This document shows, piece after piece, positions 1 through 4,908 of a DNA stretch of 64,000 nucleotides. A program made the position numbers and the translations under genes. Within the stretch, counting starts at the first letter, position 1; every line of letters starts with the position of its first letter. The stretch is taken from positions 1-64,000 of the forward strand of contig DGRX01000019.1 in assembly GCA_002391235.1 (NCBI GenBank), read 5' to 3'. The stretch is from Treponema sp. UBA4377 (GTDB lineage: Bacteria; Spirochaetota; Spirochaetia; Treponematales; Treponemataceae). The notes below the pieces were generated by a model. That model had not been told where the DNA came from, did not search any database, and saw only the letters and a list, made by a program, of their open reading frames with translations.

Positions 1-498
1 AAGCGGCTTGTTCCACAAGGTCATGTTGCGCAAGTGCGTCTCTGTCGCGGCGCGGGTTCTGCAATCGTAAATCGCGTCAAAAATGAATTTAGATGACACC
101 GCTCCGTTTCTTCTGTTTTCGGTGGAAGAGTAGTCGCGGATCATCGCCTTTCGCTCTTCCGAAAAATCAGCTGGATCTTCAAGAACGCGCTTGTACTTGT
201 AAATGACGCGCCAGTAATGGCTGCGGTTTTGCAATTGCTCCTTGGGAAGGTACAAGCCTTCCGCCCGGTAATAAACCGAGGCCTTATTAAACGCCGTGAC
301 TTTTAGCGCCCAGTCCTTGACCTCTTTGTCGTAGTCCAGCTCAAACTGGCACCAAGGATAGGCTTCGCGGAAAATTTCCAATTCTTCTTTTGGCGTCAAG
401 TTTGAAAGGCGGGCCCAATTTTTGTCCTCTTCTTGAGCGGAACCGTTCAACAAGAAACAAAACAATGCCAAGAGAAAAATTGTAAAAGTTTTTTTCAT
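1..498 (-). CDS. secreted protein of unknown function (3' end missing)
   Basis: The frame starts at ATG 496-498 and runs off the left edge, giving 166 visible codons. The N-terminus (MKKTFTIFLLALFCFLLNGSAQ) is a classical signal peptide ending in a plausible signal peptidase I site, so the product should be exported. The mature part is rich in Trp, Tyr and charged residues (for example YDKEVKDWALKV, RDYSSTENRRNG, FDAIYDCRTRAATETH). I cannot assign it to a family with confidence. It begins 7 bases after the stop of the response regulator, so the two are probably co-transcribed and translationally coupled. The spacing to any Shine-Dalgarno sequence is poor, which fits coupling. Confidence 0.75.
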   Translation of the reverse strand, partial: MKKTFTIFLLALFCFLLNGSAQEEDKNWARLSNLTPKEELEIFREAYPWCQFELDYDKEVKDWALKVTAFNKASVYYRAEGLYLPKEQLQNRSHYWRVIYKYKRVLEDPADFSEERKAMIRDYSSTENRRNGAVSSKFIFDAIYDCRTRAATETHLRNMTLWNKPL

Positions 499-505
499 TT
501 TTTTG

Positions 506-916
506 CTATTCCAAATAGCGGCCGATTGTTTGGCACAAAGTTTCGGGAACGATGGGCTTTGTCAAAAAGTCCGTCATTCCGCATTCGATCGTTCTTTTTT
601 TGTCGCTCGGCTCTACGCTGGCGGTGACCGCGATTATCGGAGTCGTGGCTGAATCAGGCCTGTTCAAATTTCTAATGCGCTTGGTGGCTTCAAAGCCGTC
701 CATAACAGGCATCGCGATGTCCATAAGAACGGCGCAAATGCTAAAGGGCTTGCTTTCGGAAAACTGGCTAAGAGCCTCGTTGCCGTTTTGGGCCACGATG
801 ACGTTCATCCCGTAGCGCTCCAAAATGGCCTTTGTAACTGAATTGCTCATGTCGCTGTCGTCAACGACTAAAATTGTCTTGCCCGAAAAGAGCGAAAATA
901 AATTTCTGCCAAGCAC
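506..916 (-). CDS. single-domain response regulator (CheY-like receiver)
   Basis: This 136-residue protein is one receiver domain and nothing else. The acidic pair D19-D20, the phospho-acceptor D66 (in LMDIAMP), T98 and K120 (before P121) are all present, so it should accept phosphate from a histidine kinase. No output domain follows, so it either acts by protein contact, as CheY does, or passes phosphate on. The start is GTG 914-916, preceded by GGAG at 7 bases. It lies 54 bases after the ATP-grasp gene and 7 bases before the secreted-protein gene on the same strand. Its kinase partner is not in the window. Confidence 0.88.
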   Translation of the reverse strand: MLGRNLFSLFSGKTILVVDDSDMSNSVTKAILERYGMNVIVAQNGNEALSQFSESKPFSICAVLMDIAMPVMDGFEATKRIRNLNRPDSATTPIIAVTASVEPSDKKRTIECGMTDFLTKPIVPETLCQTIGRYLE

Positions 917-970
917 TTTTTTTCTCCGAACGCAAATAACAATGCGTTAATACATTATAGCGCTAAAGAT

Positions 971-2422
971 TTATTTCTTCAATAGCAGCGCTGTCATTTT
1001 TTTCGCCGTGTCAAAAAAGGCCGGTTCGATTATGTCAGGAAACTTTTTCTCGATTTCTTCCAACTGTTCGCAAAGCCGGTTGGGATCGGGCGAGCCGCCG
1101 ATTAAAATTTCGCAAAAGCCCATCTCGCGCCTTTGCTTTGCCGCGTCGTTGTCTGTTTGGCACAAGTAGTGAACGTAAGGAAGCGCGTACAAGGCCTTCA
1201 TTTGTTCCGGCGTAAGGTTGGGAAACTTTATGTTAAGGTACAAGGGCGGATTTTCTTGCCAAAGATTTTCTTTTGGGGGAACGGTTGCGCCGCCTTCCAG
1301 CCCTTGAACGCCCGCCGCCGCGAGCGCGAAGTCCGTCAAAATGCGCGGCAAGGTCTTTCCTTTAATCAAGGCGATGGCGGCGCTGGAACCGCTGAGGCGC
1401 GGATTTATTTCTATGATATGCCACTTGCCCTTGTGAAAAACCAAGTCAACTTGCGCGATTCCTTCAAAGTCCAAAAGCCGAGCAAGCCGTTCCAACTCGC
1501 TCTTTAATTCCGCGCAGTCAAACTGCCGCAAAGTCAGCGGGCCCAGCTTTACCGACTGCTTGGGGCTGCAAATGCCGTACTGGTTTACGCTGTACAAAAG
1601 CGGCGGAAAAACGTCGATTGCGGCGCAATCTTGGTTAACCATAATGCCGCCTGCCGCCCCGGCGTCTTGGGCTTGCGGCGCGCCCTTCGTCACATGGACT
1701 TCCGTTCCAAACTGCGGGCCGTCCAAAAATTCCTCCACCAGGCGGTTGGAATTGAATTTCTTTGACTCCAAATAATTGCGGACCTGCCCCATCGTGTGGA
1801 CTACTTCCATTCCGTAGGAACTAAGGCCCACCGTGTCCTTTATGATGACAGGAAAGCTAAGCCGCTCAATCTGGCGCAAAATGTATTCGCGGTAGACATT
1901 GTCGCGCGCCTCGGGCTTTTTTCGTTCCGCCCAAAAAAGGTCGTAGTCAACATAAACCGCCTTGGCGCAAGCGAATCCGTTCCGCTCCAAAAAATCGTGG
2001 GTCCGCGCCTTGTCAAAGCAAACGGCTTGCGTGTCCGCCCTGTGGCTAACGACGCGGACTCCAGCCGAGCGCAAAATGTCGGCCACCATCGCGTCTTGCA
2101 AGCCCAGCCAATCGTAAGGCGTAATCCAAAAACTCGCGGCCACCGCAACATCCGGCTTTAGCGCCAAGATTTGTTCGGCGATTTTTTCCGCCCCGCCGCC
2201 CTTTAAGGCAACGCGCTCAATTCCGTCGTCCGGCCGCAAAACGCCGTCCTTGTCGTAGTCCAGCAAAAACATCGCCGGCAGCATCGTGGCGATTATAAAC
2301 TGGTGCTGCGGAAAGGCGGCGGCCACGCGTCCCCACTCCTGGGCCCACGACGGCAGCGTTTTTATGTGAACGATTTTTGGATCAAAGTAGTTTGAGCATG
2401 AACTGTAAAAAACTATCCGCAT
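971..2422 (-). CDS. ATP-grasp domain ligase-like protein
   Basis: The protein (about 483 residues from ATG 2420-2422) has an ATP-grasp fold: a central lysine-bearing strand (SFPVIIKDTVGLSSYG), an acidic segment (RLVEEFLDGPQFGTEVHV) and the metal-binding end of the domain (WHIIEINPRLSGSS). Such enzymes join a carboxylate to an amine or thiol using ATP. The N-terminal part resembles the pre-ATP-grasp region of amino-acid ligases, but the substrate cannot be read from sequence. An in-frame TTG six codons upstream (2438-2440) is a possible alternative start; I prefer the ATG because GGTGGAA sits just before it. It heads a three-gene operon. Confidence 0.75.
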   Translation of the reverse strand: MRIVFYSSCSNYFDPKIVHIKTLPSWAQEWGRVAAAFPQHQFIIATMLPAMFLLDYDKDGVLRPDDGIERVALKGGGAEKIAEQILALKPDVAVAASFWITPYDWLGLQDAMVADILRSAGVRVVSHRADTQAVCFDKARTHDFLERNGFACAKAVYVDYDLFWAERKKPEARDNVYREYILRQIERLSFPVIIKDTVGLSSYGMEVVHTMGQVRNYLESKKFNSNRLVEEFLDGPQFGTEVHVTKGAPQAQDAGAAGGIMVNQDCAAIDVFPPLLYSVNQYGICSPKQSVKLGPLTLRQFDCAELKSELERLARLLDFEGIAQVDLVFHKGKWHIIEINPRLSGSSAAIALIKGKTLPRILTDFALAAAGVQGLEGGATVPPKENLWQENPPLYLNIKFPNLTPEQMKALYALPYVHYLCQTDNDAAKQRREMGFCEILIGGSPDPNRLCEQLEEIEKKFPDIIEPAFFDTAKKMTALLLKK

Positions 2423-2521
2423 TTTTTCCACCGCGCGCAATTATAAATAAAAAGGCAACAAATTTCTACGATTTTTTTTTCAAAAATAAACGAAAATTCG
2501 CGCAACTATTTATAGCCCAAA

Positions 2522-2640
2522 AACAAAAGCGCTTCCGGGAGAATCGCATGGCCTTTCTCGCGGTTGCGTCTTTTAGGGCTTAGAGATTAGCTTAACGCGC
2601 AAAGCGAGCGGCCACGCGGCTTCTCCCTGCGCGCTTTTTT
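2522..2640 (+). repeat. structured terminator-ended element, copy E1
   Basis: First of five related copies in the window. It has a small hairpin CTT-ccgg-GAG (2532-2541), a stem GGCCTT (2550-2555) with AGGGCT (2575-2580), a conserved core from 2570 to 2597 containing CTTTTAGGGCTTAG and GATTAGCTTAACG, and a terminal stem CGCGCA (2596-2601)/TGCGCG (2628-2633) followed by six T. Here it sits just upstream of the first toxin promoter and could insulate it from upstream transcription. I see no convincing promoter in front of this copy. Confidence 0.6.
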
Positions 2641-2706
2641 ATCGGCTTGCCAAGCAAAAAAACGCATACAGTTCTACTAAACAAAAACCAAGTTATAACC
2701 GCAATC

Positions 2707-2819
2707 TTGACAAGCCGACAAAACCATGTTACACTTGACCTCGGCATTCGCGACATGGGTGTCAAGCCCCCAAAACTCGACCGGCCTCTAGGCTGGAATA
2801 ATCGATTTGGAGGCACGCT
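2707..2819 (+). promoter_or_regulatory. promoter and leader of toxin unit 1
   Basis: A sigma-70 type promoter is visible: TTGACA 2707-2712, a 17-base spacer, TACACT 2730-2735, so transcription should start near 2742 and leave a leader of about 78 bases. The Shine-Dalgarno GGAGG (2809-2813) is strong, but GCCTC at 2784-2788 is complementary to GAGGC at 2810-2814, so the leader could fold to hide the ribosome site. That is common in type I toxin mRNAs and is inferred here. Confidence 0.75.
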
Positions 2820-2921
2820 ATGGATGTAGTTGAAATCCTGAGGCTGGCTGCTGCCACGCTTCAGCTTGTCAATGAAATCACTCGGCTCCTCTTCCACAGA
2901 CGGAACTTGGATAAAGAGTAA
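2820..2921 (+). CDS. putative type I toxin peptide, unit 1 (33 aa)
   Basis: ATG 2820 lies 6 bases after GGAGG and opens a 33-codon frame ending at TAA 2919-2921. The product starts MDVVEILRLAAATLQLVNEI and ends LLFHRRNLDKE: a mostly apolar, helical stretch of about 25 residues followed by a charged tail. Size, layout and context match small membrane-acting toxins such as the Fst, Ldr and holin-like toxin groups, although the helix carries several charges and is more amphipathic than many. The frame has its own promoter, leader and 3' region, and an antisense RNA covers its stop codon and 3' untranslated region. The flanks are nearly identical to those of units 2 and 3. Toxic activity is inferred. 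Confidence 0.68.
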   Translation: MDVVEILRLAAATLQLVNEITRLLFHRRNLDKE

Positions 2922-3058
2922 AAAAATAGCCCACCCTGTCTGCAACACAGAGTGGGCAAACGCCTAAGTAATTAGGCACACACTATGTTGGGGCAAGACG
3001 CGTGTCGCGGATGCCGCCTTTCTTTTTAAACTATACACCCGCACTAGCATTTTGTCAA
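2921..3058 (-). ncRNA. antisense RNA (putative antitoxin), unit 1, with promoter
   Basis: On the minus strand there is a near-perfect promoter: TTGACA (plus positions 3053-3058), 17-base spacer, TATAGT (3030-3035), start near 3023. The RNA would end at a strong intrinsic terminator: GCCCAC (2929-2934) pairs with GTGGGC (2952-2957), CTG (2936-2938) pairs with CAG (2948-2950), then seven U. The position between the two stems is a C/A mismatch on the plus strand but a G-U pair on the minus strand, which shows this strand is the transcribed terminator. A second hairpin GCCTAA-gtaa-TTAGGC lies in the middle. The roughly 100-base RNA is fully complementary to the toxin mRNA 3' region and stop codon. 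Confidence 0.75.
2992..3027 (+). terminator. putative terminator of toxin mRNA, unit 1
   Basis: GGCA (2992-2995) pairs with TGCC (3012-3015) around CGCG-tgt-CGCG (2999-3009), and TTTCTTTTT follows at 3019-3027. The antisense promoter starts directly beyond. The same block recurs in units 2 (about 3526-3562) and 3 (about 4069-4105). Three bases separate stem and T-tract, so strength is uncertain. Confidence 0.55.
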
Positions 3059-3065
3059 GCCCAAA

Positions 3066-3184
3066 AACAAAAGCGGTTCCGGGAGAATCGCATGGCCTTT
3101 CTCGCGGTTGCGCCTTTTAGGGCTTAGCGATTAGCTTAACGCGCAAAGCGAGCGGCCACGCGGCTTCTCCCTGCGCGCTTTTTT
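3066..3184 (+). repeat. structured terminator-ended element, copy E2
   Basis: Almost identical to copy E1, with the same small hairpin, the same conserved core (TTTTAGGGCTTAG, GATTAGCTTAACG) and the terminal stem followed by T residues at 3179-3184. It separates the antisense promoter of unit 1 from the toxin promoter of unit 2. Confidence 0.6.
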
Positions 3185-3250
3185 ACAGGCTTGCCAAGCA
3201 AAAAAACGCATACAGTTCTACTAAACAAAAACCAAGTTACAACCGCAATC

Positions 3251-3363
3251 TTGACAAGCCGACAAAATCGCGCTACACTTGACCTCGGCATTCGCGACAT
3301 GGGTGTCAAGCCCCAAAACTCGACTGGCCGCTAGGCTAGAATACTCGAATTGGAGGCACGCTA
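3251..3363 (+). promoter_or_regulatory. promoter and leader of toxin unit 2
   Basis: TTGACA 3251-3256, 17-base spacer, TACACT 3274-3279, predicted start near 3286, and GGAGG at 3352-3356. It differs from unit 1 at only a few positions. The leader reads GGCCGC where units 1 and 3 read GGCCTC, so the proposed pairing with the Shine-Dalgarno site is weaker here. Confidence 0.72.
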
Positions 3364-3465
3364 TTGAGTTTGTATGAAATAGCGATGGTGGTCTTAACCG
3401 CTGTCAAGATTGTCTACGACATACTTAGCGACCTTCTCCGAAGATGGGATAAAGGAAGCGAGTAA
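3364..3465 (+). CDS. putative type I toxin peptide, unit 2 (33 aa, TTG start)
   Basis: The frame opens with TTG 3364, 7 bases after GGAGG, and ends at TAA 3463-3465, giving 33 residues, exactly as long as unit 1. The product begins MSLYEIAMVVLTAVKIVYDI and ends LLRRWDKGSE. The opening MS-x-YE-I/A-x-M/L followed by an apolar helix and a charged tail is the pattern of the small holin-like toxins of Gram-positive type I modules (TxpA/BsrG group), as I remember that family. The DNA of this frame has diverged almost completely from units 1 and 3, yet length, Glu5, hydrophobic pattern and basic end are kept while the flanks stay nearly identical. That argues for selection on a real peptide. Confidence 0.68.
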   Translation: MSLYEIAMVVLTAVKIVYDILSDLLRRWDKGSE

Positions 3466-3593
3466 AAAATAGCCCACCCTGCCGTTTTTGCGATCTGCAG
3501 AGTGGGCTTTTAAACCACAAAGTGGGGGCAAGACGCGTGTCGCGAATGCCGCCTTTCTTTTTAAACTATACACCAGCCCCAGCATTTTGTCAA
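3464..3593 (-). ncRNA. antisense RNA (putative antitoxin), unit 2, with promoter
   Basis: Minus-strand TTGACA (3588-3593), 17-base spacer and TATAGT (3565-3570) place the start near 3558. The terminator stem is GCCCAC (3472-3477)/GTGGGC (3502-3507) plus CTGC (3479-3482)/GCAG (3497-3500), again with a C/A position that is G-U only on the minus strand, followed by a U-run over the toxin stop codon. The middle hairpin is CCAC-aaa-GTGG (3515-3525), different in sequence from the other units. It is predicted to pair with the unit 2 toxin mRNA 3' region. Confidence 0.73.
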
Positions 3594-3603
3594 GCCCAAA
3601 AAC

Positions 3604-3719
3604 AAAAGCGCTTCCGGGAGAATCGCATGGTCTTTCTCGCGGTTGCGTCTTTTTAGGCTTAGCGATTAGCTTAACGCGCAAAGCGAGCGGCCACGCGGCT
3701 TCTCCCTGCGCGCTTTTTT
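3604..3719 (+). repeat. structured terminator-ended element, copy E3
   Basis: Third tandem copy, ending in the TGCGCG stem and a T-run at about 3714-3719. It differs from E1 in the second stem: GGTCTT replaces GGCCTT and the partner reads AGGCT, so five pairs still form through G-U pairing. It separates units 2 and 3. Confidence 0.58.
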
Positions 3720-3789
3720 ATAGGCTTGCCAAGCAAACAAAAAAACGCATACAATTCTACTAAACAAAAACCAAGTTATAACCGCAATC

Positions 3790-3902
3790 TTGACAAGCCG
3801 ACAAAACCATGTTACACTTGACCTCGGCATTCGCGACATGGGTGTCAAGCCCCCAAAACTCGACCGGCCTCTAGGCTGGAATAATCGATTTGGAGGCACG
3901 CT
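3790..3902 (+). promoter_or_regulatory. promoter and leader of toxin unit 3
   Basis: TTGACA 3790-3795, 17-base spacer, TACACT 3813-3818, predicted start near 3825, and GGAGG 3892-3896. The sequence is the same as unit 1 over nearly its whole length, including the GCCTC that can pair with the Shine-Dalgarno site. Confidence 0.74.
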
Positions 3903-3995
3903 ATGGATGTAGTTGAAATCCTGAGGCTGGCTGCTGCCACGCTTCAGCTTGTCAATGAAATCGCTCGGCTCCTCTTCCACAGACGGAAAGGATAA
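3903..3995 (+). CDS. putative type I toxin peptide, unit 3 (30 aa)
   Basis: ATG 3903 opens a 30-codon frame ending at TAA 3993-3995. The first 28 residues match unit 1 except for Thr21 to Ala. A two-base difference (CGGAAAGG where unit 1 has CGGAACTTGG) shifts the last codons, so the tail is RRKG instead of RRNLDKE. The hydrophobic helix and the basic HRR segment are intact, so it may still work. It is otherwise a recent duplicate of unit 1. Confidence 0.65.
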   Translation: MDVVEILRLAAATLQLVNEIARLLFHRRKG

Positions 3996-3999
3996 AGAG

Positions 4000-4136
4000 T
4001 AAAAAATAGCGCCACCCTGTCTCGCACACAGAGTGGCGCATGTTGTCCAAAAGGACAATCTCACCTGGGGGCAAGACGCGTGTCGCGGATGCCGCCTTTC
4101 TTTTTAAACTATAGCGCCAAACTTCGCGCATGTCAA
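4000..4136 (-). ncRNA. antisense RNA (putative antitoxin), unit 3, with promoter
   Basis: Minus-strand TTGACA (4131-4136), 17-base spacer and TATAGT (4108-4113) give a start near 4101. The terminator stem is GCGCCAC (4009-4015)/GTGGCGC (4033-4039) plus CTGT (4017-4020)/ACAG (4028-4031). Compared with units 1 and 2 it has one extra G on one arm and the matching C on the other, a compensatory change. The middle hairpin TTGTCC-aaaa-GGACAA (4043-4058) differs in sequence from the other units but keeps its shape. Confidence 0.73.
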
Positions 4137-4170
4137 GCAAAAACGCCGCGCATAAAGCCACAGCGTTGGA

Positions 4171-4479
4171 TTACTTGTTTTCCAAATCGCCGAGGTCAAG
4201 CCTTACATCCCACAAAGTACCTGTCCATCTAGCGTATGTTACGGAATCGTCACTGTTGTCGTATGCCCAATCATCAAGAGCGCAAAGTGTACTGGTAAAA
4301 TCAGGGGTATCATCAGTAACTTTTTTAAAGTATGAGTCGCCCCATGAAGTACTGCTCCAGGAATACTTGCTGTTCACCTGGCCGACAGGATTTGTTGGCA
4401 CATGATAATAATAATTGTGAGAAATATATTCATTGGTTGGCTGGGGTTTTGAGGCATAATTATTATTTGGACAAAGGAA
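4171..4479 (-). pseudogene. fragment of an unidentified gene, 3' part only
   Basis: An open minus-strand frame of about 100 codons ends at 4171. Its translated end (DDTPDFTSTLCALDDWAYDN, then a Trp/Tyr-rich stretch and LDLGDLENK) looks like the C-terminus of a secreted or surface protein, preceded by a Asn/Tyr/Pro-rich linker. There is no good start or ribosome site; the only upstream codons run into a stop at 4480-4482. It lies directly downstream of the broken PIN toxin, so it is probably a gene end brought here by the rearrangement that broke the toxin. I do not recognise the family. Confidence 0.4.
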
Positions 4480-4509
4480 TCAATTTATGCCGTTCAAAAA
4501 TCGCAGGGT

Positions 4510-4638
4510 TCAATCGCTTTGACTGGAGACAGGCCAAAATCCTTTGCATTTCTTGTAACAAGAGATGGAATCGTCGCAAAAAGGCTGTCTGTTTGTAAGA
4601 ATGTCAATGGCTACATTCGTGTCAAGCAACAATCTCAT
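4510..4638 (-). pseudogene. truncated PIN-domain (VapC-like) toxin
   Basis: ATG 4636-4638 overlaps the antitoxin stop (ATGA), as in VapBC operons. The frame encodes MRLLLDTNVAIDILTNRQPF, the typical first strand of a PIN nuclease with the metal-binding Asp6, then continues to GFWPVSSQSD and stops at 42 codons. Family members have about 130-145 residues; the second, third and fourth acidic residues are missing, so it cannot be an active nuclease. The segment VSSQS matches the start of the next PIN strand, so the break lies right after it. What follows is unrelated sequence. Confidence 0.7.
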
Positions 4639-4850
4639 TGACGGGCAAGCCTCGCATTTCTAGCCATTTTTTCGTCGATGTCAGAAGGCAGGATTCCGAT
4701 TGCAGCGTTAAGGGCATCAAGTTTTTTCTGAATTGCGCGTGAAATTTTCTTTTCTTTTTTTTGAGGAAGAATTTTTATAGCTGACTTTTCCGCTTTTTCT
4801 TTATAAAAAGCTGGATTTGAAAAAAAATCAGCATAAGAAACTACAATCAT
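4635..4850 (-). CDS. antitoxin of a VapBC-type module (toxin broken)
   Basis: This 71-residue protein starts at ATG 4848-4850 behind AGGAGG. Its first part (MIVVSYADFFSNPAFYKEKA) resembles the Phd/YefM-type DNA-binding antitoxin fold and its end (LNAAIGILPSDIDEKMARNARL) the toxin-binding helix typical of small type II antitoxins. It overlaps the truncated PIN toxin by four bases. With no working toxin it may persist as a repressor or as an anti-addiction remnant. The Lys-rich middle (LPQKKEKKIS) is unusual. Confidence 0.7.
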   Translation of the reverse strand: MIVVSYADFFSNPAFYKEKAEKSAIKILPQKKEKKISRAIQKKLDALNAAIGILPSDIDEKMARNARLARQ

Positions 4851-4871
4851 TCTTCTACCTCCTTCACCTTA

Positions 4872-4900
4872 AATATAAGGCCCTTCCCCTCAAAAGTCAA
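4872..4900 (-). promoter_or_regulatory. promoter of the antitoxin remnant
   Basis: Minus strand TTGACT (4895-4900), 17-base spacer and TATATT (4872-4877). Transcription should start near 4865, about 15 bases before the antitoxin codon, with AGGAGG in between. Confidence 0.6.
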
Positions 4901-4908
4901 GCCAAAAG

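Noticed and set aside
2570..2600. tRNA-like look of the core GATTAGCTTAACG in the five-copy element
   Set aside because: It resembles a D-arm, but there is no acceptor stem, anticodon arm or T-arm at the expected distances.
2592..2948. Minus-strand frame of 118 codons across toxin unit 1, with a near-copy at 3666-4064
   Set aside because: It is antisense to the toxin frame and crosses the promoters and the antisense terminator. Its repetition reflects the tandem repeat, it is disrupted in unit 2, and it has no ribosome site.
4332..4598. Plus-strand frame of 88 codons (MSRPMKYCSR...)
   Set aside because: It lies opposite the broken PIN toxin and the gene remnant, has no Shine-Dalgarno site and an unprotein-like composition rich in Cys and Arg.
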